DNA of 64,000 bases from RPQJ01 sp963778185. Lineage in GTDB: Bacteria; Pseudomonadota; Gammaproteobacteria; Steroidobacterales; Steroidobacteraceae. The position numbers were made by a program, and so were the translations under genes. Of this stretch, positions 57,214-64,000 are shown piece by piece. Where the stretch lies: the NCBI GenBank assembly GCA_963778185.1, contig CAVZTF010000005.1, positions 58,414 to 122,413 on the forward strand, read 5' to 3'. The notes beneath the pieces are model-generated. The model was not told where the DNA came from. It searched no databases and was given only the letters and a program-made list of their open reading frames with translations. Position 1 is the first letter of the stretch, and every line of letters begins with the position of its first letter.

Positions 57214-57810
57214 CTACCTGCTGCTATGTGGCTCGTGGGAGACGTTTCGTGACGCCCCATTCAGCATTTCCTTGAGCCGCTTTAATGCCCGGCTCTTCTG
57301 CTGGCGCACCACCTCCGCGGAGATACCTAGCCGAAGGGCGATTTCGCCCGGCTTGAGCCCGTCAGTGAGACTCAAGAACAGCACTTGCTGATCCTGCGGC
57401 GGCAGTCGCCGTACGCAGTCCCCGATTTCCTGAAGGTCACTGTCTCTCTCGCAGGACTCCGCCAGGTCCGGGGTCATCGGCTCCTCCCCGGTGCCGTCGG
57501 CCCGTGGCATGCGACCACGTGCACGCAGGTGACTGTGCACGAGATTGAGTGCCGTGCCATGAATGAACGCGCCAAGTCGTGCCGTATCGTGCACGGTCCC
57601 GCGGCGGAGCGCGGTCACCGTGGCCATCATGACGTCATTGACGAGTTCGCGGACAGCCTCGCGGTCCCGCACGCGTGCCATCGCCATGGCGAACACTCGA
57701 CCGGAGTAAAGTCCCACCAGTTCGTTCTCGGCAGCGCGGTCCCCATGCTGGATGCGCCTGCTGAGCGCGGTGTCGTCCGCTACCCCCCCAATCCCCGCCT
57801 CGGGCGCCAT
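57214..57810 (-). CDS. ECF-type RNA polymerase sigma factor
   Basis: 198 aa from ATG 57810 (AGGAGA 8 nt upstream). Sigma region 2 (LVGLYSGRVFAMAMARVRDREAVRELVNDVMM) and region 4 (LPPQDQQVLFLSLTDGLKPGEIALRLGISAEVVRQQKSRALKRL) are complete. Directs transcription in response to a signal held back by the downstream zinc-finger protein. The CHAT protease gene behind it is the likely main target. Confidence 0.9.
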   Translation of the reverse strand: MAPEAGIGGVADDTALSRRIQHGDRAAENELVGLYSGRVFAMAMARVRDREAVRELVNDVMMATVTALRRGTVHDTARLGAFIHGTALNLVHSHLRARGRMPRADGTGEEPMTPDLAESCERDSDLQEIGDCVRRLPPQDQQVLFLSLTDGLKPGEIALRLGISAEVVRQQKSRALKRLKEMLNGASRNVSHEPHSSR

Positions 57811-58131
57811 CACTGTCGTCTCCTTTACGGAGCGCGCATGTCGCCTCGTCGTTCGCGTTGTTCTTTTGCGCTCGCTCCACCAACTTCCATGAGGCAATCG
57901 ACCAGCCGGTCCGACTCTACTCCCCTCGGGGCACAGCCATCACGTCATCGCGGACTGTGCTCGTCCAGTACGCAATGGGACGCGTTCGTAGTGTTCGCCA
58001 TCGATTGCAGGGCCGGTGGTCACGTTCCGACTCCGCTCGACCACTACTCACTGATAGAGACTGACAGAGCCCCCGTTACGCACGGTATCGGGATTGCGGG
58101 CACAGCCCCGCGGATCGGGGTGGAGAAGATG

Positions 58132-59184
58132 ATGAATCTGCACGAATACGACCGTTCCACCGTCGCAGTGGCGGCAGTGCTGGGTTTCGGTTTAGCGCTG
58201 GCGGTGAGCCTCGCTGAAGCGCGCGGCAAGCCACTGCCGCCGCCGACGCCATCGAGTCCGCCGGGGCGTGCCTGGCATGGGTTCACCAGTAACGGTGCAG
58301 TACTGGCGGAACAAAGTCGACTCTACCTTTATGGTGGCTCCGACTCGACTCCGAAAGCCCTCGCCGACCTCTGGTACTACAGCGTCGACACCATGAGCTG
58401 GACCTTCGTGGTCCCCAGCGGCAGGGCCAGACCCGGTCCGCGTCAGCACATGGGCTGGTCGTGCGGCGGCGGCGGGTGTCTCCTGACGAACGGCAGCAAT
58501 GGCGTCGGCCTCGCCGCGGATGCCTGGTTCTACGCTCAGGGTACGAACGCCTGGACGTCGGTCAGCTGTCGGAGATCGGCGTGTCCATCCGCTCGGCAGA
58601 TGGTCGCCGCGGCGTACGATCCAGCCGGAGTCCACCTGCTGTTCGGCGGTCGCGACGGCAGCGGAGGTCTCAACGACACCTGGATATTCAATCCAGAAAC
58701 GATGGCTTGGAACCTGCAGGTGCGCCAGGACAATTGGCCACAGGAGCGAAATCGGGCCGCGGCCGCTTACGTCCCCGGAGTCGGCATAGTTCTGCTCGGA
58801 GGGCAGGACTCCCAGAGCCTTGCGGTGCTGTGCGACATGTTCAACTGGCAGAACAACAGCTGGACCCGGATGAACATTGCCGGGGCGCCGTGCCTGCACA
58901 GCCAAAGCATGGCGTGGGATGACACGAACCATCGGCTGGTCGTGACCGGCGGCTACACGGATGCAAATGACAACCGCAACCAGGTCACCTACTACCTGTC
59001 TTTCACCAACGGCGTGGCGGACGAATGGTCGACCGATCCGGACCTGCCCGGCTGCTTCACGTCGTTACATCCGGGCGCCAGGATGGCCTTCGACCTGCCG
59101 ACCCGAAAGATGGTGTTCTTCGGCGGCGCAGAAAACATCGGTGGCAGCGTCGTAAGGTACGGCGACACGTCGATCTGCAATTGA
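58132..59184 (+). CDS. Secreted Kelch-repeat protein
   Basis: 350 aa. Signal peptide (VAVAAVLGFGLALAVSLAEA) then five to six Kelch-type blades: RLYLYGGSDSTPKALADLWYYSVDTMSW, HLLFGGRDGSGGLNDTWIFNPETMAW, IVLLGGQDSQSLAVLCDMFNW, LVVTGGYTDANDNRN and MVFFGGAENIGGS. ATG 58132 (GGAG 6 nt upstream) is preferred over 58129. Divergent from the sigma/CHAT operon; may be a binding partner or substrate, which is inference. Confidence 0.85.
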   Translation: MNLHEYDRSTVAVAAVLGFGLALAVSLAEARGKPLPPPTPSSPPGRAWHGFTSNGAVLAEQSRLYLYGGSDSTPKALADLWYYSVDTMSWTFVVPSGRARPGPRQHMGWSCGGGGCLLTNGSNGVGLAADAWFYAQGTNAWTSVSCRRSACPSARQMVAAAYDPAGVHLLFGGRDGSGGLNDTWIFNPETMAWNLQVRQDNWPQERNRAAAAYVPGVGIVLLGGQDSQSLAVLCDMFNWQNNSWTRMNIAGAPCLHSQSMAWDDTNHRLVVTGGYTDANDNRNQVTYYLSFTNGVADEWSTDPDLPGCFTSLHPGARMAFDLPTRKMVFFGGAENIGGSVVRYGDTSICN

Positions 59185-59306
59185 TCGGTGCCCGCCCGTG
59201 CGGCGCTTGTGTACCGGCCTTGGCGTCAGTGCCTCGGCGTTCGTCGCCGTGCGACTCACCCCTGCTCCACGGCGTACCGGCCGGGACGATCGCCTGCATC
59301 CCTCCC

Positions 59307-59669
59307 TCAAGCCGCCCTGAGCGCGAAATCTGCCTCGATCACCGCATAGGGCACGTGGACCTTGCCCCGCTCGGTCTTTTCGATCAGCCCGAATTCGATG
59401 AGCGCGCCGACGTCCTCGTGCACCCGCTTCACGTCCCGTTCCAGCGCCCGCGCCAGTCCGCGGACACTGGACGGACCCAGGGCCTGCAGCCGCTCGACGA
59501 GGTCCCAACGCTTCGGCGTCAGCACCCGGAACAGCGCCGCCGGCGACTCGAACGTGAACACGTGCGCCGAGGAGCGCCCGGACTTCCATGCCGCGGTGAA
59601 GCGCTTGCCCATTTCCGCCAGGGCCACATCCGCATCGCGCCGAATCCGCAACACTGCCTTTGTGCTCAT
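59307..59669 (-). CDS. HVO_A0114-type winged-helix regulator (possible antitoxin)
   Basis: 120 aa. Helix-turn-helix region ALGPSSVRGLARALERDVKRVHEDVGALIEFGLIEKTERGKVHVPYAVIEADF fits the MarR-like HVO_A0114 group of putative DNA-binding proteins that often act as antitoxins. ATG 59669 overlaps the stop of a short upstream frame (ATGA). Possibly half of a degraded toxin-antitoxin pair. Confidence 0.78.
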   Translation of the reverse strand: MSTKAVLRIRRDADVALAEMGKRFTAAWKSGRSSAHVFTFESPAALFRVLTPKRWDLVERLQALGPSSVRGLARALERDVKRVHEDVGALIEFGLIEKTERGKVHVPYAVIEADFALRAA

Positions 59670-59809
59670 TGTCGTCTCTCCTCGGCCACATCGTTCAGGA
59701 AATCGGCCACCCGTGCTTCGATGGTCGTAAAGCGGTACGACTCCGCGCGGCTGCGTCGATGACCGTACCCGGGACCTGCCCGGTGCATTTCCTCGGGTCG
59801 TCTTGCCAC
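59666..59809 (-). pseudogene. Short remnant coupled to the HVO_A0114-type regulator
   Basis: A 47-codon frame from GTG 59809 that ends in an ATGA overlap with the regulator, so it was or is translated with it. The tail ESYRFTTIEARVADFLNDVAEE resembles the C-termini of short toxin-like partners of such regulators. Upstream the frame runs into the divergent PIN gene's promoter region, so the N-terminal part appears lost. Identity is tentative. Confidence 0.3.
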
Positions 59810-59840
59810 ATCCCATAGGATGTCATATCCTTTGTAGCGA

Positions 59841-60263
59841 ATGCGCGTCGTACTGGACACCTCGGTTCTGGTCGCTGCCCTGCGCAGCCGCCTCGGAGCG
59901 AGCAACCGGCTGCTGATGCTGGTCGCCGAACGCCGCTGTATACCACTGGTCACCACCGCCGTGTTCCTCGAGTACGAAGACGTGCTGCTGCGACCCGAGC
60001 ACAGGCTGGCCACTGGCATGAGCGAGCGCGACGTGACCGGATTTCTTGCGGCTCTCGCCAGCGCCGCCGAACCGGTGGAGGTTCATTTCATGTGGCGACC
60101 GCAGTTGTCGGACCCAGCCGATGAACTGATCCTCGAGGCGGCCGTGAACGGCCAGGCGGAGGCGATCGTCACGCACAACGTTCGGGACTTTCACCCGGTC
60201 CTGCGGCTGTTCGGCGTCCCGGTGAAGACCCCGGCACAGGTTCTCAAGGAGCTGTCGAAATGA
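59841..60263 (+). CDS. PIN-domain toxin (COG1569 family, VapC-like)
   Basis: 140 aa. PIN fold with the acidic residues in VVLDTSVLVAALRS (D6), FLEYEDVLLRPEH (E in the middle) and DELILEAAVNGQAEAIVTHNVRDF (two D). Members of this group are predicted RNases, putative toxins of type II systems. Coupled by ATGA overlap to the downstream antitoxin-like gene. Confidence 0.85.
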   Translation: MRVVLDTSVLVAALRSRLGASNRLLMLVAERRCIPLVTTAVFLEYEDVLLRPEHRLATGMSERDVTGFLAALASAAEPVEVHFMWRPQLSDPADELILEAAVNGQAEAIVTHNVRDFHPVLRLFGVPVKTPAQVLKELSK

Positions 60264-60505
60264 GCAAGAGCACCTACCCGCTGAAGCTGCCAACCTCGGT
60301 AAAGAACGCGGCTGCGGAACTCGCCAAACTCGACGGCGTGTCCTTGAACCAGTTCATCGCCGCTGCAGTCGCCGAAAAAGTCGGCACGATTCGCACCACG
60401 CGGGACTTGCTGCACGAGCGCGCCGGATCGGCCAAGCCGAGAGACATGTTGAAATACCTGCGCCGTGCACCAAAGGTCCCGCCGCTTGCGGGTGACGAGC
60501 GCTAG
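60260..60505 (+). CDS. HicB-like ribbon-helix-helix antitoxin
   Basis: 81 aa. YPLKLPTSVKNAAAELAKLDGVSLNQFIAAAVAEKVG is the short RHH domain of HicB-type antitoxins, which bind DNA and the toxin through a C-terminal tail (here RRAPKVPPLAGDER). Overlaps the PIN toxin by 4 nt. Likely neutralises the PIN protein and autoregulates the pair. Confidence 0.85.
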   Translation: MSKSTYPLKLPTSVKNAAAELAKLDGVSLNQFIAAAVAEKVGTIRTTRDLLHERAGSAKPRDMLKYLRRAPKVPPLAGDER

Positions 60506-60743
60506 CCGCAAGTCGCCGCGGACGAAAGCGTCCGCTGCTTGCTCTCGACCGCACTGCTAGACCAGCCGCGCCCAGCGCGGCCGGAGCTCACCCGTTGAGC
60601 CCGATCCCGGATCGCGTCCCGAAGCCAGCCACCCTCCACGTGTACGAGTTACCCACATGGTCTGACATGGTTCCCGTATCCCTGTCCGCCCTTCGCCCGT
60701 CTCCGGTCGAGCTGGACGCGCTCCGTCCGCCTTACGACCTGTC

Positions 60744-61550
60744 TCAGCGCCGCGCCGCCAGCACCTGCACCCAGTAGGTCCCGGCGTCGCTGGACGCGTC
60801 GAACGAGAAAGCCATCCCCATCTCCCGCACCTCCGGATTCATCAGGTTGGCGCAGTGCCCGGGACTCTCGAGCCAGGTCTGCACAACTTCCTCCGCGCTG
60901 CTCTGGCCGGAGGCGACATTCTCGGCCACCACTCGCCACGCATACCCGGCCCGCGTCACCCGCTCCGCGGCACTGCTGCCGTCCGAGCCTGTGTGCGACA
61001 TCCGGCGCTGGCGCGTCATGTCCCGCGCGTGGGCCTCGGCCACGCGCCCGAGCGTCGCATCAAGTACTAACGCGTTCGTCGCGGCAAACTTCCGGGTGCC
61101 GCACACCCGCGGCCGGGCTCGGGCCGCATTGACGAGTTCAAGTGCGCGGCTCGCCAGCGCGCGCGCATCCGCGACCTGCGGAGCCTTGAAGGGAGCCGCA
61201 AGCACGACCCACGTCTCGCCGTCCCGGCTCGCGATGCCGATCGTCTCGAAGGCAGCGTCGGTGATCGCCGCACAGAATCGTGTCTCGAGCAGCCGGGCCA
61301 CGGCCGCCTCGCTGGGCGCCTGCACGACATGGATCAACCTCGAGCGGGCCGCCGGAACCTTCTCTGCTGCAATGGCGTCCGCAAGGTCCCCGCCCTGGGT
61401 CAATCGCGCGGCGACCCGGTCGAGCCGCGGGTCCCGCCTCAGCGCCCGATCGACGCCGCGCCGTCCACTGCAGCCTTCCTCGCGGACCGCGCTGATCGTC
61501 GACATTGGATCCACCGTGGCGGGCGCAACGGCGCAGCCGGTGGCCAGCAC
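60744..61550 (-). CDS. CAP/SCP-domain lipoprotein, apparently truncated at its N-terminus
   Basis: 268 aa as read from GTG 61550. The CAP domain fills the last 150 residues: LELVNAARARPRVCG, AEAHARDMTRQRRMSHTGSDG, GYAWRVVAENVASGQSSAEEVVQTWLESPGHCANLMNP, as in SCP/PR1 proteins. A lipobox LATGC lies 2-6 codons after the GTG, too close for a working signal peptide. The frame stays open upstream as SVVCLVVLATGC, which looks like a signal core without its start. The IS21 end at 61598 sits right there, so the insertion probably removed the start and promoter. Confidence 0.78.
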   Translation of the reverse strand: MLATGCAVAPATVDPMSTISAVREEGCSGRRGVDRALRRDPRLDRVAARLTQGGDLADAIAAEKVPAARSRLIHVVQAPSEAAVARLLETRFCAAITDAAFETIGIASRDGETWVVLAAPFKAPQVADARALASRALELVNAARARPRVCGTRKFAATNALVLDATLGRVAEAHARDMTRQRRMSHTGSDGSSAAERVTRAGYAWRVVAENVASGQSSAEEVVQTWLESPGHCANLMNPEVREMGMAFSFDASSDAGTYWVQVLAARR

Positions 61551-61597
61551 GACCAGGCAGACAACGCTGTTCGGCGACGATGATCCTGACCGGCTGA

Positions 61598-61617
61598 CGA
61601 CAACTATCTTGGCCGGT
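61598..61617. repeat. Left terminal inverted repeat of the IS21 element
   Basis: CGACAACTATCTTGGCCGGT, matching the reverse complement of the right copy at 63978-63997 in 19 of 20 positions. Confidence 0.85.
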
Positions 61618-61689
61618 TAGCGCCGCCGGCCGGGGGCGCTTGGTGGTGGGGCTTACAGTGCCCCCTCGACGTAGGAGCGAGGGGTCGCG

Positions 61690-63168
61690 ATGCCCGGCAA
61701 GCGAGTCACGGATCATCAAGTGATCAAGTACAAGCAGTATCGGCAGCGGCTCAGCCAGGAGGCCGCGGCCGCCAAGGTCGGCATCAGCGAGCGAACGGCC
61801 AGGCGCCTGGAGCGTCTGGACGGTTTGCCGTCGCATCGGGCGCCACGAACGTGGCGGACACGCTCCGACCCGCTGGCCACCGTGTGGGACGCGGAGGTGC
61901 TACCGATGCTCCGCGCGGCGCCGGGCCTGACGGCGGTCACCGTGCTCGAGGAGCTGCAGCGGCGCCATCCCGACGATTACCCGAACGCCGTGCTGCGGAC
62001 CCTGCAGCGACGGGTCCGTCGCTGGCGGGCGTTCGAGGGCCCGGAGCGCGAGGTGTTCTTCGCCCAGCAGCACGAGCCGGGCCGGCTGGGCCTGTCGGAC
62101 TTCACCCACGCCACCGAGCTCGGCGTGCACATCGGCGGCGTGCGGTTCGAGCACCTGCTGTATCAGTTCGCGCTGGCCTACTCAGGGTGGCGGCACGTGG
62201 CGGTCGTGCTCGGCGGCGAGTGCTTCCTGGATCTCTCGGCCGGTCTGCAGGATGCGCTGTGGGAGCTCGGCGGTGCGCCGCACGAGCATCGCACCGACAG
62301 CCTGTCGGCGGCGTTCCGCAACCTCGCCGAGCGGGAGGATCTGACCCGCCGCTACGAGTGGCTGTGCGCGCACTACGGCATGGTCCCGTCGCGTAACAAC
62401 CGCGGTGCGAGCCACGAGAACGGCTCGATCGAGGCCCGCCACGGCACGCTCAAGCACTTTGTCGATCAGGCGCTGCTGCTGCGCGGTAACCGCGAGTTCG
62501 ACACGCTCGAGGCCTACCGACACTTCCTCGCCGAGGTCACCGCCCGGGCCAACGGCCGGATCGCCAAGGCGCTCGAGGTCGAACGCGCCTGCCTGCGACC
62601 GCTGCCGCCACGGCGCACGAACGAGTACGAGGAGGTCGATGCGCGGGTCACCAAGTTCGCGATCTTCACCGTGCGCGCCGTGCCTTACTCAGCTCCGTCC
62701 CGGCTGATCGGCCATCGGCTCAAGGTGCGCGTCTACGCCGATCACATCGAGGCGATGCTCGGCGGCGTGTGCGTGTTGCGCGCGCCGCGCGCACTGCGCC
62801 GTACGCCGGTCATCGACTTCCGGCACGTCCTGCCGGCGCTCAAGCGCAAGCCCGGCGCCCTGGTGCGCTGGCGGATGCGCGATGCGTTGTTCCCGCGCAC
62901 GGAGTATCGCGACACCTGGCGCCGGCTGATCGAGCGACTCCCGGAGGCTCGGGCGGCCAAGATCATGGTCGGCCTGCTCGAGCTGGCACAGACCGCCGGC
63001 GAGGCAGACGTCGCACACCGGCTCGGCGAGATCGGCGACGCCAACGAGCTGCCGGACCTCGACAGGTTGCGTACCGAGTTCGCACCGCGTATCCCGCTGC
63101 AGCCGAGCGTGCAGGTGCATCTGCCACCGCTGGCGGCCTATGACCAGCTGGTCGGGGTTCGGCCATGA
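61690..63168 (+). CDS. istA: IS21 family transposase IstA
   Basis: 492 aa. Helix-turn-helix (VIKYKQYRQRLSQEAAAAKVGISERTARRLE) and an rve integrase core with the acidic triad in LSDFTHATE, HRTDSLSAAF and SHENGSIEARHG. A C-terminal beta domain follows. Its stop overlaps the istB start by 4 nt. Full length, so it may be active if istB is intact. Confidence 0.92.
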   Translation: MPGKRVTDHQVIKYKQYRQRLSQEAAAAKVGISERTARRLERLDGLPSHRAPRTWRTRSDPLATVWDAEVLPMLRAAPGLTAVTVLEELQRRHPDDYPNAVLRTLQRRVRRWRAFEGPEREVFFAQQHEPGRLGLSDFTHATELGVHIGGVRFEHLLYQFALAYSGWRHVAVVLGGECFLDLSAGLQDALWELGGAPHEHRTDSLSAAFRNLAEREDLTRRYEWLCAHYGMVPSRNNRGASHENGSIEARHGTLKHFVDQALLLRGNREFDTLEAYRHFLAEVTARANGRIAKALEVERACLRPLPPRRTNEYEEVDARVTKFAIFTVRAVPYSAPSRLIGHRLKVRVYADHIEAMLGGVCVLRAPRALRRTPVIDFRHVLPALKRKPGALVRWRMRDALFPRTEYRDTWRRLIERLPEARAAKIMVGLLELAQTAGEADVAHRLGEIGDANELPDLDRLRTEFAPRIPLQPSVQVHLPPLAAYDQLVGVRP

Positions 63169-63958
63169 GCGCCGCCCGCGCCTCGGCAGACGCGGCCCGC
63201 TTGCCGCTGATGCTCACCGACCTGCGCCTGCCAACGATCAAGCGTCTGTGGACCGATCTAGCCACGCAGTCCGACCGCGAAGGCTGGCGCGCCGAGCGGC
63301 TGCTGTCCGTGCTGTTCGAGCACGAGATGGCCGAGCGCGAGACGCGCACGTCTCGCGCGCCATCGTGCCGAGTCGGACCTGCCGCCCGACAAGTCGATCG
63401 ACAGCTTCGACTTCGCCGCTGTGCCGTGCCTGTCCAAGCCGCATGTCGCGGCGCTGATCGAGGGCGACGGCTGGCTCGAGCAGGGCGCCAACGTGCTGCT
63501 GTTCGGCCCGCCCGGCGTCGGCAGGTCGCATCTCATCGCCGCCATCGGCCACGGACTCATCGATCGTGGCTGGCGCGTGCTGTTCTCGCGCACCGGCGAC
63601 CTCGTGCAGCGACTGCAGGCGGCCCGGCGCGATCTGCGGCTGCCCGCCGAGCTTGCGCGGCTCGATCGCTTTGACTGCTGATCCTCGACGACTTCAGCTA
63701 CGTCCGTCGCGACCAGGCCGAGAGCAGCGTGCTGTTCGAGCTGATCTCCGACGCTACGAGCGCAAGAGCATCGCGATCACCGCCAACCAGCCGTTCTCCG
63801 CGTGGGATCAGGTGTTCCCGGAAGCGGCGATGACCGTCGCGGCGGTCGACCGCCTGGTACACCACTCGACGATCTTCGAACTGAACGTGGAGAGCTACCG
63901 ACGCAAGGCGGCGGAGGGCAAGGCCGCCGGCAAGGCCAAGGTCAGTCAGAGGAAATAG
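63165..63958 (+). pseudogene. istB: IS21 helper ATPase IstB, reading frame broken three times
   Basis: The protein is spread over three frames. The start (ARLPLMLTDLRLPTIKRLW) reads to about 63350. Then PCLSKPHVAALIEG to the Walker A FGPPGVGRSHLIAAIG and LARLDRFDC continues in a second frame. Finally KSIAITANQPFSAWDQVFPE to the end reads in a third. Breaks lie in a GCGC repeat near 63355, at GACTGCTG near 63675 (one C missing from RFDLLILDD) and near 63752 (one C missing from SDRYERK). Walker A has GRS in place of GKS. Likely assembly errors, though real inactivation is possible. Confidence 0.85.
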
Positions 63959-63977
63959 CCGAACCGATCCCCATCAC

Positions 63978-63997
63978 ACCGGCCAAGATAATTGTCG
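63978..63997. repeat. Right terminal inverted repeat of the IS21 element
   Basis: ACCGGCCAAGATAATTGTCG, the reverse complement of the left end with one mismatch. Only three bases follow it in the window. Confidence 0.85.
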
Positions 63998-64000
63998 CCG

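Larger units (their letters stand above)
61598..64000 (+). mobile_element. IS21-family insertion sequence
   Basis: About 2.4 kb: inverted repeats at both ends, then istA (492 aa transposase) overlapping istB by 4 nt, the standard IS21 layout. The right repeat ends at 63997 and at most a few bases of flank follow, so any target duplication on that side cannot be checked. It is inserted just upstream of, or within, the CAP lipoprotein gene. The helper gene is frame-broken as read. Confidence 0.88.

Overview
The window is high-GC, gene-dense bacterial DNA. The fused ThrA with a thrA-thrB-thrC order, a TatD very close to the enterobacterial type, phasins and a PEP-CTERM protein point to a gammaproteobacterium, perhaps of the Steroidobacteraceae/Nevskiales kind. 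That placement is inference. At least seven short reading-frame breaks occur in otherwise well-conserved genes, mostly in G/C runs or GC repeats. This looks more like uncorrected long-read assembly error than decay.

Layout. 1-5466 (minus): one operon with an efflux adaptor, an ABC ATPase, two MacB/LolE-like permeases, a YgjP-like metallopeptidase and the start of tryptophan 2,3-dioxygenase. 5539-7813 (plus): tatD and an M20 peptidase. 7810-13107 (minus): the threonine operon thrA-thrB-thrC followed by a NERD-domain protein. 13261-15895: a MocA-like nucleotidyltransferase, a secreted unknown, a ParA-type ATPase and a TerB-like protein. 15925-23418 (minus): a tightly overlapping redox operon of NfnA-like, NfnB-like, KorA, KorB and a large protein with a C-terminal ferredoxin motif. 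23706-27592: a TonB-dependent receptor convergent with a GPH-type sugar symporter. 27685-29423: an M23 endopeptidase, a coiled-coil membrane protein and a bactofilin. 29467-30995: an unusual three-gene cassette of a heme-copper-like membrane protein, a GcvH-like lipoyl carrier and a thioredoxin-membrane fusion.

31-50 kb is more accessory and rich in secreted proteins: two beta-helix proteins, an NCS2 permease, DUF3422, a PEP-CTERM protein, an FkbM methyltransferase, a GNAT protein, a TraB/GumN protein, an Ig/FN3 surface protein and a DUF642 protein. It also has two paralogous phasins with good promoters and a PhaR-like operator. The clearest hidden element is a cyclic-di-GMP-I (GEMM) riboswitch at about 45128-45220 on the minus strand. 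It sits in the leader of the Ig/FN3 surface protein and is divergent from a CZB protein whose GGDEF motif is degenerate but whose inhibitory RxxD site is kept. Together they suggest a local c-di-GMP-controlled surface module.

50-64 kb holds an XRE/DUF2975 pair with a palindromic operator candidate. It also holds a sigma factor / zinc-finger TPR protein / secreted TPR-CHAT protease operon flanked by TolB-like and Kelch secreted proteins, and a PIN/HicB-like toxin-antitoxin pair. Last come a CAP-domain lipoprotein gene apparently decapitated by an insertion, and the IS21-family element responsible, with istA and a frame-broken istB running to the window edge.
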